A stretch of 46,816 bases of DNA from Porodaedalea pini (GCA_002794775.1 NBAY01000153.1:1-46816), one strand, 5' to 3'; shown: positions 25,559 to 36,013, counted from the stretch's first letter. Numbers and translations are program-made. Notes: generated by a model from the sequence alone, not told the origin.

Positions 25559-28101
25559 ATGGCTCCTGAACTGTCACCTGAGGAGCGAGACGAGCTGAAC
25601 AGACTAAGGCGAGAAAATGAACGCCTAGGTTTCGAAAAGGAGCAGAGCAAGATAGAACTCGAGTTCGCGCGTTCACAGAGCGAAAAACAGTTGGATTTCG
25701 AGCGCCGCCATAGCGAGAGATGCGAGACGATTCTGCGGCAGCAGGTATCTGCTTTGAAGGCTGAGAGGGACGAATTCAAGAATGCCAACCAACAACTCCA
25801 GAATACCATTCAGCAGCTCCAGGACGACAAGCAGCGGCTTCAAGGCAATAACCACCAGCTTCACGATGCACAGGCAGGTCAGAATTCGCTCAAATTAACA
25901 CAGAACTTACCTTCACCCACTACGCCGAAGGTGAGAGTGCTTATCCTATTTATGCAATGAATCTATCGATTTCAACGACACTCTGTCTCTCAGAAGCGGC
26001 AGAGTCAGCATTCTCTTCCTGACCGGTCTGCTTCCAAACGAGTCAAAGCAGCGGAAAAAATCATTGTCATAGATGACAGCTCCGACGAGGATTGCAAGCC
26101 AGATATTGCATTTGCTGCTGCTCCGCGACTTCCGTCGCAACGTGCAATTAAGCAAGAGGCAGTCGAGTCTCTTAACGTTCCCCAGCCAAAGGCGGAGGTG
26201 TCTCGAGCAGCCAGGAGGTCGCCTGCATTGTCATTATCTCCTGAAAAGGCACCAGCTGATACTACAGTTGGGCGCGGCATAAAGCATCAACTCCGCCTGG
26301 CCTGGAGTTTTGAGTTTTAGAGGCCGAGAATTTTTTTTCTGTAATACAAGTAAGGAAAATACTCATGAATCCGTGGTTTTTGATCTCCCATCAATTTGTT
26401 TCACTTTTGTCTGAAAAAAAAATACCTAAAAATTCAAATAAAATTTAGGGGCTAAGCTGTCAAGCTTGCCTTGCTCCTCCTGCCATCTTAGCCGGCAGGA
26501 TCTGCATGAAAATGCCCCAGAGAAGCACAGAATCACATTTTGCTATATTAATTTTAAACTATGAGGACTTGATTTCCTTCAGGCTGCCATATCCATGAAG
26601 AAATACAAGTCCCATTACTGTGTTCCTAACAACAAAGAGGTTAAAGAAACTCTTCAACAGTTCAAGAAATAATGATCAGCATTTGTCTTATGTAAAATTC
26701 CCTTTCTTGGACGCATCAAGTAATAAATAAAAATGATTTTTAATTATTTAAATATTTGTTTCACTTCTTGGTCAGAAAAATTTTAAACCTCAAAATAAAA
26801 AATATCTGAGCAGCAAGTTCTATAGATATGCATTACAGCTATCTATCTATCTAGTTTACAGTGCTAAATAAGGTGTTTTGATGAAGGAGATAGGTTTGGG
26901 AGTTGACGCATCTTCAGTTGTCGGCTTTAGCCGCGCCCAACTGTAGTAAGCCTAGCGAAGAGGATGAAGATGAACTTGAATACGTTTCCGGTGTTAGTCC
27001 TACCGCCCGAATCATATCTTCACCGTACTAATTTAGAGAAGCCCGAGGATGAAAGTCAGCAGACCCACATAGAAGAAGAAATAATGCGGTGTGCACGTCC
27101 TCCGAGTCCAGGGAGAAATTACTATTTCGAGCATCGATGTCTGCCGAGAAGCAATAAGCCATCTGGACAACGTAAGCCGGCCTACTCTGAGTTTTCTTCA
27201 TTGTTGTTCTGCAGCACTCACCAATTTGAACAGCCTCTAGTTAATCGAGTACTGGCTTTTCGCGACTTAACCTGCAGATATCTTGTATTCACGCATGGCG
27301 CCTTTGGGTTTAGAGATTTTCCCTGGTGTGGATGCCCATGCAGATGTGCTAGACCAAGTCTTCTCCAGAGCGACTTTCAGAGCTGTCCATGGAACTTCGG
27401 TGCCATTCAATGATATGTTCTCATACGCAAGTAAGGCGCATTCAAGGCGACACGGGTATAAGCGGATGATGTATATCAAAACGAACCGTGTAGTCGATGC
27501 TTTTGCGCCTTGTAAACCCGGTGCGCCAGGCCTACAACTTTACTTTCGACCCCGCTCGTTCCTGCATGAATTGCTAGTGAATGAGATGGTCATTTCCGAA
27601 TACGATGTCAATAAATGCAATGTTATGGGTAACTATGAAATAAGGCAATCGACATCCCTTTCTATCCATGAATTCCGATCCTTGCCCGCAAAAGTTTGTC
27701 TTCTCTTTGCCGCCTGTCAGGCTCGCAGAACTCATAGATCTTAGGTCCAGAGGAGATTGATCAGAGCAGCCTACGAAGAAGACTTGGGTAGCGCTATTGC
27801 AAGCATATATCTGCGTAATATCCTTGGTCGTGATGCCACAGGAGCAGAAATCAAGACGCGATCGAATGAATATTATTCGTCTTTAGACCCTTTGAGGAGG
27901 ATGCTTACCGATGTATCTGAAGACGAAGCCCAAAAAGCTTTCATCGAAGGCGAAGAGGTACGTTCGAATCATCCTTCACGACTATTCTTATGCCCTAGCC
28001 TCTTTTCTCAGAGAGTGAATGTCTGGACCATGAAGTGCGTTGGGTATGATGCGCTATTCAAGCGTGCATTACTCACTGGAGGCAGTACTCTCATCGAGTA
28101 G
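25559..28101 (+). pseudogene. Coiled-coil gene copy 2, split by a DNA element and frameshifted
   Basis: Tandem paralog of the gene at 22972. ATG 25559 (MAPELSPEERDELNRLRREN) opens a coiled-coil exon to 25930. Exon 2 from 25994 (KRQSQHSLPDRSASKRVK) ends in the TA-flanked element at 26265-26943, then resumes for SKPSEEDEDELEYVSG to 26992. Later exons align with copy 1 (VCREAISHLDN against ACRVAIAHLDN; ADILYSRMAPLGLEIF; GYKRMMYIKTN; CNVMGNYEI; VNVWTMKCVGYDALFKRAL). Damage visible outside the element: a one-base frame change near 27085-27095, and a 4-bp length change with an in-frame TAA at about 27270 just before PADILYSRM. The C-terminus stops early, without the basic tail of copy 1. The exon from ATG 27283 onward remains open. 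Confidence 0.85.
26263..26945. mobile_element. 679-bp non-autonomous TA-flanked element (Tc1/mariner-like MITE)
   Basis: The element at 26265-26943 starts CAGTTGGGCGCGGC and ends with its exact reverse complement. It is flanked by TA on both sides (26263-26264, 26944-26945). Further inverted similarity ('taaagc', 'caact') continues inward with gaps. TA target duplication and CAG termini are the hallmark of the IS630-Tc1-mariner superfamily. The interior is AT-rich with poly-A/T runs and encodes no transposase. It lies inside a coding exon of the second coiled-coil gene. Confidence 0.9.
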
Positions 28102-28459
28102 GTCCGTCGTCACCATAAGAAGGCGAAGATCCATGGCTTGTCATATAAAGTGCCAATGTAATCGTGCCAGTGCTTTCGATGCCTACTATTCAGACCGTCC
28201 TGATATCTTGACTGACTAGTGTCAAGCAGCGTGAATCGAGAGTTCTATGCGGTGAAGTTCCTCAACAGTAAGGGCGAGAAACTCTCACGCTCAATTATGA
28301 TGGAGGAGTCGCCGCTTCTCGACCCGACCCCTCTCTCAGTCGCCCAGGACATCAAGAAACAACAATTAACGACATTATCAAAATGCTACTTGTAACGTAC
28401 ATCCAATAAATAAGTTATAAAAAAAGGTGACGAGGCCGAAGAATGTAAGTGCAAAGAAG
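28102..28459. other. Spacer with a short coding-like remnant
   Basis: No complete gene. A 56-codon open stretch at 28228-28395 (plus strand: VNREFYAVKFLNSKGEKLSR, then EESPLLDPTPLSVAQDIKK) reads like the end of a protein but lacks an upstream exon or start that I can identify. It may be a gene relic. Confidence 0.4.
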
Positions 28460-30226
28460 TTATTGTGGTATTTTATTAACAAATGCCTTAGGTTTCCAGA
28501 AACCGCAACATTGGGCTCCATGCTCATCGAGCCGGTCGAGTTGTGTCGATGTGCCGAGGCTCTTGTACTCGCGACCTGCCCTTCTCGCCGCTTTCTTCTC
28601 GTCGAAGACTGACAGGCGCCTGTGAGGTTTATCTTCGGTCGACATCTGCTCTTGCCTCGCTTCAGCCTCGATCTCTTCCAACGGAGTCAGCAACGGATAC
28701 TGCGAGAATGGTGTATAATGAGGTAGAAGGGTGCTTCGTTTCGAGCTAGGGTCCTGGAATAGCTTTCCTGCCTCCGCCAGTGGGTTTGAACTGTGCTTGA
28801 GCATAATCTCGTTCTCGCGCAAGAGCTCCGCGACGAATGCCTCTTCAAACGGAGAACCGGGTCGCGCCGTACCCGTGGCAAGAGCGCTGAGCCTCGCTTC
28901 TGACGTACGCCTCTGAGAAGCTATCCATGCTCGCAACTGTGCGGACTCGCGTCGAGCCTTCATGAACTTCACTGGATCCGTAGTCGCCTCCGTTGTGATC
29001 TGGTTCTCTAGCTTTGCCATCGCGAGCCGGACGCTTCGCCCCCATTCGTCATCGCCCATAGCCTCATAGCGCCGCCAGTCATCCTTCTCCGAAGTTGTTG
29101 CTTTGGCGGGAGGCGTTGGCTCCACGAGCGTCTGCAGTGAACCGCGCTCCGAAGCCTGAGGCTGCGTCTTCTGCTGGACCCGTCGTTCGTTGGAAGAGCC
29201 AGAGAGCTCGTCATGCTCGTTTGCCAGACGGTACGCCCCAGCAAAGTCCTTTTGCAGTGCAGGGTCCCAGATACGCGAATGGAAGTATTCTCGATTGTGC
29301 TGCCGGATCAGCCGCCGTGCCTCCGCGCCAGATATGTGCTCAAAGTCGATCTCGGAAAGGATGTCTTTGCCATTTCGTCCTTTACTTTGTGCCTGGACCG
29401 GTGTTTGCTTTATTGCAGACGCAGGGGCGGCAGAATCTTTGGTGTTCTGTAGTCTGGCTCTAGAATCTTCACCTGTGTGCTGTGAAGGCCCGGCGCCTTG
29501 TGTCCCCGCCTTTGACACGGGCTTGATCAAGATTACTGGAGGCTGATTAGGACTGTCTTTGGCAATCGGTGCTGGAGGTTTAACAGCGATAGGTGCGACT
29601 AAATCTGGAGTCGGCTTCAGTATGCTACGTAGCTTCGTCCCCGACTGTCGCCTCTTTACAGTCGCTGGTGGTTGCCAAATTGGACCTCCTCTTGACGCCA
29701 CGGACGACTTTGCATCGATAGGTTGCGACGGCTTCAACATGCTACGCAGCTTCGTCGACTCACGCCTCGCCAAGCTCGCTATCGACCGCCTATGTCCGCG
29801 TCCAGGCCCCGTAGATGCACTGGGGGCGCCGCTCTTCCTAAAGCTCTTCGACGGCCTCAGCCTACTGCCGATCCTCGACATCGAGCTCTCGCGCTTGAGC
29901 CTCTTCTTGGACTGGAGTCTGAGCGGGGACAGCGGCTGGGCCTGGAGCTGGGGCTCAGCCTGGGTTTGGAGCTGAAGTCTCGGGGGGTGGTGCGCGGCAC
30001 TGCCGTTCACGCTCTCCGCAGTGGTGGGCGTGGCGGGAGCGAGCGCGCCGAGGGGAGTGGGCATGGTCAAGGTCATTACCCTGCCGTCGCCACGCCTCCG
30101 GGACATAGACCCCGTTCTGGATCTCGCCCGGGTGGGGCTCTTCGGTGGCGGGGGTGGGGGCGTTCCGGCGCGCCTCGCAATCGCGCCCGCGCCTACGCCC
30201 GTGCTCGCGGGTGGGCGTATGCTCAT
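28460..30226 (-). CDS. Disordered basic protein, unknown (588 aa)
   Basis: Intronless frame from ATG 30226 (MSIRPPASTGVGAG). The N-terminal ~300 residues are low-complexity: a Pro run (TPPPPPPKSPTRARSRTGS), Gln/Leu-rich HPPRLQLQTQAEPQLQ, and many Ser-Arg patches. Two related units (TKLRSMLKPSQP and TKLRSILKPTPD, about 45 residues apart) suggest internal duplication. The C-terminal half looks more ordered: IDFEHISGAEARRLIRQHNREYFHSRIWDP, then AMGDDEWGRSVRLAMAKLENQITTEATTDPVKFMKARRESAQLRAWIASQ, probably helical. No known domain is recognised. The GC-rich strand opposite is open for long stretches and should not be annotated. Confidence 0.75.
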   Translation of the reverse strand: MSIRPPASTGVGAGAIARRAGTPPPPPPKSPTRARSRTGSMSRRRGDGRVMTLTMPTPLGALAPATPTTAESVNGSAAHHPPRLQLQTQAEPQLQAQPLSPLRLQSKKRLKRESSMSRIGSRLRPSKSFRKSGAPSASTGPGRGHRRSIASLARRESTKLRSMLKPSQPIDAKSSVASRGGPIWQPPATVKRRQSGTKLRSILKPTPDLVAPIAVKPPAPIAKDSPNQPPVILIKPVSKAGTQGAGPSQHTGEDSRARLQNTKDSAAPASAIKQTPVQAQSKGRNGKDILSEIDFEHISGAEARRLIRQHNREYFHSRIWDPALQKDFAGAYRLANEHDELSGSSNERRVQQKTQPQASERGSLQTLVEPTPPAKATTSEKDDWRRYEAMGDDEWGRSVRLAMAKLENQITTEATTDPVKFMKARRESAQLRAWIASQRRTSEARLSALATGTARPGSPFEEAFVAELLRENEIMLKHSSNPLAEAGKLFQDPSSKRSTLLPHYTPFSQYPLLTPLEEIEAEARQEQMSTEDKPHRRLSVFDEKKAARRAGREYKSLGTSTQLDRLDEHGAQCCGFWKPKAFVNKIPQ

Positions 30227-30885
30227 GGTGGCGGAAGATGGAGGGAGAGAAGGAGAATGTGCTTGCTTTTCCTTTGCTTTCTTAAGAGAGGGGGCCAGGA
30301 CATGATGGATAACGGTGCAGCGACGGTATTTTTGGGAGGTTTACTTTGCAGATTTCTATGTGCAGATATGGCTTGCTCCGACGGGGATAGTCTGTCTAAT
30401 TACAATAAGTATATATGTGTGCCGTAGCTTATAGCGTTGTACTTCCAAATATAAAAACTCGGAGCGATCACGACAAGTGCTGCTACTCGCCACTCGAACA
30501 TCCGGATGCCGTATTTTCCCTCATTTTCTTCGAAGTCGAGAACTCATCGTCGCCGGCGGCTCGGATGCCAGCATCGGTCGGACACAGTAGACGGCAATTA
30601 ACAATATAGGCAGCATAGGATTTTAGGCTATGTGGCTATAGATCTGCGTCGGTCGATGCGTCATTCAACAGTCGGGAATACAAGTAAGTAGCATACAGGC
30701 AGGGGGTTAGTTGTTGAGGTAAGGTTATAAGAAGGGGACCCAGGCAAACAAGAAACGAAGTCGCGAAAACGGTCAACAGGGGTGTGCAAGACGAAAGTGG
30801 ATCTGGATTTAAATGTGGCTTTGTTATGTAGATTGAAGGTATCGTTCGCAAGCTGAAGGCGAAAACATGAGGAAAGTCCATGAAA
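30227..30885. other. Intergenic between two minus-strand genes
   Basis: This contains the promoter of the 28460-30226 gene and the 3' UTR of the F-box-like gene. Short open frames on both strands are unconvincing. No repeat or RNA gene is seen. Confidence 0.5.
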
Positions 30886-32126
30886 CTACGACTCCCAGGT
30901 GCGCGAAAGGCGTGTCAAGAACTTGCGGCGTACCATCACCGCCTTATCCCATACGCTCATCCCACCCGCCGCCTCGTCTTCCCAGTCGCGCTTCGGTACG
31001 TCCCAGTCGCGGGTTGCGTCGTCGCGAGTCGCGGCGACGACGTACAGCCGCGGGTCGCGCGCCATAGCACGCACCGCCCAGCCCTTGAGGCTCAGCTCGT
31101 CGAAGCGCCAGTAGCGGGGGTTGAGCGTGAGCACGACCATCTGGAGCGACGGCTGCGCAAGGATGTAGTCGAGCCCCGTGAAGGAGCTCGTAGCGGCGGA
31201 GCCTGTCGGCGACGAGGGGAGGAAGGCCGCGGAGGCGATGCGCAGGTCGAAGAATGGGAGGCAGAGGTGTGTGAGGTTCGGGGTATACTCCAGCGGGACT
31301 GAGGCAGGATGAGAACTGTGAAAGGCGAGGAAGTGGGGAGCGACGTACTGTAGTGCGAGAGACAGAGATTGAGCAGGCGCAAATGCGTGACGCCACGTAA
31401 GAATGCGCGTCCATCGGGACTCGACGTGAGCGGCGCCCAGCGGTGCGGGTGCGACTGTCCGAGCACGGTGAACGAGCGACAACGCTCTACCGAGCCCAGG
31501 TCGTCGGTAACGACCTGGAGGGCATTCGACTCCTGCGCTCGCCAGCGCTTGGATTGGCAGATCGTAGCGTGCGCTTCGAGCGGCAACGCGAGCTGCACGA
31601 GTCTCGGACACGTGTCCAGCGAACGTGGTGCGCGCTCCGGCAGGACATCCATCCACAGCGAACGGACGTGGCGAAGCGGGCTCGCGAGCGCTGACTCCTC
31701 TCCGCCCACATCACCATACTCGTCGTCGACCTCGTAGAACATCCCTGGCACCTCACATGGCTCTGCGATAAGGTCAAAGGGCGAGGGTCCTTTGCCGTGC
31801 AGAACAAGCGTGCCGTACAGCGCCGGGAGCACGGCGGCCCGCACCCACGACGCCACGCGGCACAGTGCAATCGCAGAGCGGCGATGGGTCGCGGCGAGCT
31901 CGACGATGGAAAAGATGAGCTCGACGGGGAGGGCAAGCGGCTCGTTCGGGGGCTCAGCCCCGTCTACGTCGTCGCTGTCGTCGCTCTCTTCCTCGTCCTC
32001 GTCTGAATCGAATGCGTCGTCAGCGACGAACCCGTCGTCGTCTTCAACGCCGTGAGCAAGAGGGGGGAGGGGAAGGCACAAAGAGGCCTGGTACTTTGAC
32101 GGGCTGCCTAGGGGACTCAGGAGCAT
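30886..32126 (-). CDS. F-box-like protein (396 aa)
   Basis: Two exons: 32126-31349 and 31298-30886, with a 50-bp intron (31299-31348, GTACGT...CTCAG) joined in phase. After a short N-terminus and an acidic run (DSDEDEEESDDSDDVDG, about residues 39-55) comes LALPVELIFSIVELAA, followed by ALCRVASWVRAAVLPALYGTLVL. This is the usual form of the degenerate F-box in basidiomycete proteins, which links substrates to SCF ubiquitin ligase through Skp1. The rest has Leu-rich segments (THLRLLNLCLSHY, NLTHLCLPFFDLRIA) consistent with divergent leucine-rich repeats. The C-terminus ends RRKFLTRLSRTWES. The call rests on the F-box-like block only. The 3' part reads open in several frames because of high GC. 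Confidence 0.7.
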
Positions 32127-32319
32127 GAAGCCTGGGGGACAACAGAAATGAGGCCTGACGCCCTATTTGTATGCGCCTCGTGGCGAACACGCGGCAGCCT
32201 CCCTTCCGAACTTCCGAAGGCCAACAAAATCACAAACAATTCAAGAAAAAAATACAGATGGTGTCTACGGACAGCGAGCAGCACGGATAGTAGCGACGAG
32301 AACAGACAAGCAAGAGCAC

Positions 32320-33125
32320 TCAGAGTGCGGTGTGTCCACCGGTCGACCCAAACCCGCCAGCACCGCGCAACGTCTCTTCCAGATCCTGCGAATAAAATAA
32401 GCAAATGGGGAGTCATTAGCATCGAACGTTCGACAAATTCGGGACACGTCCAAGAAGAGATAGGTAGGTAATAAACTTACGTCCACCTCGACAACGTCAG
32501 GCGTCTCGATCTTCTCGATGATCAGTTGCGCAACGCGGTCGCCTTCCGAGACTTCGTACTATTTCAGTAGAGATATGTATAGCTATCGAGATAGAAACGT
32601 ACCCTCAAAATCGGAGTCGGAAAGATTGAAGAGCAGCACAAAGACCGTGCCGCGATAGTCTGAGTCGATGACGCCTGCTCCCGTGTCAATCATGAACTTT
32701 GATGCTGTGGGGTGAGAGTAAGGTTAGGAACGTGTAGATAGCGTCTAATGATAGAGCCGATAGTGAAGACGTACCGAGCCCGCTGCGTGGTGCAACACGC
32801 CCATAACAGCCCTGTGGAACCGCGATTGAAATCTGTGTGTCGATAAGCGCCTTGCTCTTCGCAGGCACGACTTTTTTCTCCGCGCTATATGCATACTCAG
32901 TCTCTCGAGTTTCCGTGCAGAGTTGAATGGAGGTAGCTCGCACCTATAGAGGTCGTAACCAGCTGCAAAAGCAGAGCCACGCGTCGGCAGCCGTGCCTTG
33001 TCCGACAACTTTTTGATGAGCAGCTGCGACGTCGGCGGGGGCGCAGCGCTAGACTCAGCGTCGAGCTTGCGCTTCTTCGCATCGACGCCGTCCGGGATCA
33101 CATTTACTGCACTGTCATTAGGCAT
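32320..33125 (-). CDS. DUT1: dUTP pyrophosphatase (dUTPase), 176 aa
   Basis: Hydrolyses dUTP to dUMP and pyrophosphate, keeping uracil out of DNA and supplying dUMP for thymidylate. Trimeric all-beta family. Five exons: 33125-32944, 32884-32775, 32704-32603, 32551-32481, 32385-32320; phases join. Motif I AAGYDLYSAE spans intron 1. Motif II PRSGL is residues 92-96. Motif [12 protein letters not shown] (catalytic Asp111) is complete. Motif [15 protein letters not shown] spans intron 3, whose acceptor I placed at 32552 because only that restores it. Motif [11 protein letters not shown] is residues 162-171. A ~35-residue basic N-terminal extension (KKRKLD) looks like a nuclear signal. It shares a 173-bp divergent promoter with the gene at 33299. 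Confidence 0.97.
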
Positions 33126-33298
33126 CCTTTTTCGATCAATAGGCTGAGCGCGTCTGGGTGGTGGTAGAAAGGAAGAAAGCAAGGCGCGAACAGACGCGAC
33201 GCGTAGAAAAAGCGTTGTGACCTATTTGAGTCACATCGCGCCACGCCGCCTAATTTCTGCTTATTCTCCATCCACCACACTACCAATCTGCACGCTGC
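33126..33298. promoter_or_regulatory. Divergent G1/S-type promoter of dUTPase and the 33299 gene
   Basis: Within 173 bp lie a perfect MluI cell-cycle box ACGCGT (33199-33204), an overlapping ACGCGA (33194-33199) and GGCGCGAA (33183-33190, reverse TTCGCGCC). These are binding-site types of the fungal MBF factor and of E2F. DUT1 is a classic MBF target in yeasts, so one cluster may drive both genes at the G1/S transition. This is an inference from sequence. Confidence 0.65.
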
Positions 33299-36013
33299 AT
33301 GGCTTCAAAGCTCGGAGCAAGTTCGCAGAGCTGGTTGGCAGGCCAGGATGATACTCTCGACAGCTTCTTCAGAAGCAGTGCTTCATCTTCGAAGGCCGGC
33401 CGCAGTACGACCTCAGGCTCGAGCTCGAAGCGCAAGAGGGAGTCGCTCTCCAGCAAGAGCGGGGCGTCCACTCCAAAAGGTGCTGAGGTACCCACGAAGA
33501 GGGCCAAGACATATGGCACGGGGGATAGGAATATGAAAGAGAAATGCCTTACAGGGTCGGTCGTCCACAAAGACAAGACGCCTCCGTATTCAAGGTCAAA
33601 GGTGGGAAGGGAAGGGAAGGCGCGTGCGGCACTAAACGACGTCACTACCACACTGCAGAATAGCCCTCGCAAGCATCCCGTTGTGTGTGGCTCGTCGGTA
33701 AAGCGCAACCCAGTCTCCGCGTCGTCAAAATCAAAGACCAGACACAAGGCGACCAGGGACGCGGAAGCAAATGCAGAAGTCATATACCTTAGCGACTCTT
33801 CATCTGAAGCCGAGATTGTCGGCGACGATACATGCCTACGAGTACACGCTCCGCATTTTCGGAAAACGCCGTGCCGTCTTCTGCAGAACGCTGTGGACCG
33901 CACAAAGGGAAATCTACCTACACCGCCGCCGACCGACGTGGCTCGCAGCCGAAAATTGGATTTAAATGACCGCGATTCGTCCCCGGCCCTGGGTCTCATT
34001 GTATCAAAGGAAAGGAGCAATACGAAGAAAGCAGTGACGCAGACTCCATACACGTTTACATCCGCGCCTACAAGGCAAAGCTATCCGACGCCGACCAGTG
34101 TGTCTGTTCCTCGCCTCAAGTTCTCTCTTCCGGATGCAGACAAGTCTCTGCGCCCGCTTCTTGCCCCTGCTTTTGGCCTAGATTCTGATTCTTCTCTAAC
34201 TTCTTTGTCTTCAATTTGCGAAGACAAAGACACTGAAAAGCCTGTGGCCGATGAACGAGGTGGGGGCGAAACATCAGAGAAACATAATTTGAGAATGTAT
34301 ATGGTCGTTCCCTCATCACAGACGCAATATATACACTACTCCCAGACCAAGAAAAAGCGAAACGTCGATTTTCCGGTGCTGAGCGTTAAGCCGCCGTCCT
34401 TAACGATGATCCCATCTTCCCAATCTCAGTCGTCCCAGCTTCTGCCTTCTCAATCCGGATCTCAAAACATGGCGTCTTCACCGCGCAAGACGCGGAAGCC
34501 AACGCCGCTCTTCACACTTGGTTTGGCGCTCCCGTCGTCATCGTCACAGGAAGGACAGCAGAGGCAGCGGTCCATTCTGAACTTCGTCGTGCCGACTTCG
34601 CAGGAGGAAGAGATGGAACTCAGCCTCCTGGATGATGCGGCACCTCATCTATCGCAGCTCATGGGTGGATGTGCGACTGTGGTTATTGCTGAAGATGCTG
34701 AAAAAATCGGGTTCGTACTATATTTACTTCGTCTTTCTTGTTCTTATAGGTTATGGGTTATCAGGATCGCTTCTGAGACTCGGATCCAGCTGCGAAACGA
34801 AGAGACGGGCGACATTTCGGTGGCTAAGCACTTTCAGGCTTCGAAACCTCTTTCCCCAGATATGGAAGCAGCTGTAATTCGGGTCAACGACAATAGTGAT
34901 CCTAGTCAAGAAGCAGGACAAGAGCAATCACAACCGCAAGCTGAAACAGGGGCTGAAAACAATAAGGAAAAGGAGGAAAGATTGGCATTGGAAGCTGCGC
35001 TGTTCCAGTCTACGCAATTCCGTTTGTTCGACGCAATGCTCGATGATCTGGATCGGCTTGCCGAGGAGACCAGGATAAATACGACCACTGTGTCCCAGGT
35101 ATTATCGCGTCCCCGAGTCCCATCCTCGACTTTGGGAAATTCGCGGAAACAGCAACAAACCCAGCCTTTCTTAGAGTCGCAAGAACATGAGCTGATTGAT
35201 CAAGACAAGGAGGACGAAGAACAAAGTGGCAGCATTCGGAAGCACTTATTCATGCAGAGTTCTATGACGGAACCGGACGCGTCGCAATGGGATGAGGATC
35301 CATTCGCACCGACGAACGAGGCGTACATGAAGCACCTCGGACTGCGCCGGCATGCCAGCCAGGCGTCTCAGTTGGGGGATGCAAAAAACGATCGGACAGA
35401 GCACGATTTTCTTCATGCTGATGTAAATGAGAAGGATAAGGACAAGGTGGAACCGGGCCCGCCGTCTACATGTACGCAGAGCTCGGAAACGCAGCCAGAC
35501 TCGGACGATGAGGACCCGTTTCCGATGCTCCCACCTGTGTCGACGGCGGAGTCGACTGCGGATAGGGCCGCCGTGAACAAGCTTTTGTTAGGTTCGCAAG
35601 AGCAGGGGCATGAGGATGGAGATCATCAAGAAACTACGAGGCACTCTCATCAATCAACTCGTCATGGTCGTTCTCTAGGGCATAAATCGAAGGGTCCAAG
35701 TCAGTACCAAAGTGAGGCGGAGAGTGAGAGCGAGGCTGAGCCGATGCCGGATATCGGATCACCGGACGATGTGTTTGATATGCGTTTGCTGACTCCGCGT
35801 AGCGTTCGTTGTGCGGTCGCCGGTATACGCAGGACGTCGAGATTTCGGAGGCGCGACGACCGCTCGTTCGTCCTTGCCAGTGGAGATGTGCAAGACTCGC
35901 AGGGCGGGTCAGACTCAGAGTCAATGCCAAGCCCTGTTCGTGACTTCTTGGGGATCTTCGACTCACAAAGTCAGAGCCAGAGTCAGAATCAGGATTGGGT
36001 GCTGGAACCTTGA
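33299..36013 (+). CDS. Large disordered protein with PCNA-box-like N-terminus (886-904 aa)
   Basis: ATG 33299 opens a 904-codon frame. A likely 54-bp intron (34711-34764, GTTCGT...ATCAG) is a multiple of three and has no stop, so splicing gives 886 residues. Near the N-terminus QDDTLDSFFRS resembles a PCNA-interacting box (hydrophobic-x-x-F-F), with Asp where Gln is standard. The next region is Ser/Lys-rich with basic clusters (SKRKRES, PTKRAKTYG), like nuclear signals. The rest is Ser/Gln/acid-rich, with many SQ dipeptides and acidic stretches; one conserved-looking segment is LLDDAAPHLSQLMGGCATVVIAEDAEKI. The C-terminus is SPVRDFLGIFDSQSQSQSQ. SQ clusters are typical of ATM/ATR targets. Promoter sharing with dUTPase supports an S-phase replication or repair role; no known family is recognised. 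Confidence 0.75.
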   Translation: MASKLGASSQSWLAGQDDTLDSFFRSSASSSKAGRSTTSGSSSKRKRESLSSKSGASTPKGAEVPTKRAKTYGTGDRNMKEKCLTGSVVHKDKTPPYSRSKVGREGKARAALNDVTTTLQNSPRKHPVVCGSSVKRNPVSASSKSKTRHKATRDAEANAEVIYLSDSSSEAEIVGDDTCLRVHAPHFRKTPCRLLQNAVDRTKGNLPTPPPTDVARSRKLDLNDRDSSPALGLIVSKERSNTKKAVTQTPYTFTSAPTRQSYPTPTSVSVPRLKFSLPDADKSLRPLLAPAFGLDSDSSLTSLSSICEDKDTEKPVADERGGGETSEKHNLRMYMVVPSSQTQYIHYSQTKKKRNVDFPVLSVKPPSLTMIPSSQSQSSQLLPSQSGSQNMASSPRKTRKPTPLFTLGLALPSSSSQEGQQRQRSILNFVVPTSQEEEMELSLLDDAAPHLSQLMGGCATVVIAEDAEKIGFVLYLLRLSCSYRLWVIRIASETRIQLRNEETGDISVAKHFQASKPLSPDMEAAVIRVNDNSDPSQEAGQEQSQPQAETGAENNKEKEERLALEAALFQSTQFRLFDAMLDDLDRLAEETRINTTTVSQVLSRPRVPSSTLGNSRKQQQTQPFLESQEHELIDQDKEDEEQSGSIRKHLFMQSSMTEPDASQWDEDPFAPTNEAYMKHLGLRRHASQASQLGDAKNDRTEHDFLHADVNEKDKDKVEPGPPSTCTQSSETQPDSDDEDPFPMLPPVSTAESTADRAAVNKLLLGSQEQGHEDGDHQETTRHSHQSTRHGRSLGHKSKGPSQYQSEAESESEAEPMPDIGSPDDVFDMRLLTPRSVRCAVAGIRRTSRFRRRDDRSFVLASGDVQDSQGGSDSESMPSPVRDFLGIFDSQSQSQSQNQDWVLEP

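Noticed and set aside
29723..30427. Long plus-strand frame (234 codons) opposite the 588-residue protein
   Set aside because: It is a GC-rich antisense shadow: arginine/alanine-rich composition, no start context and no conserved blocks.
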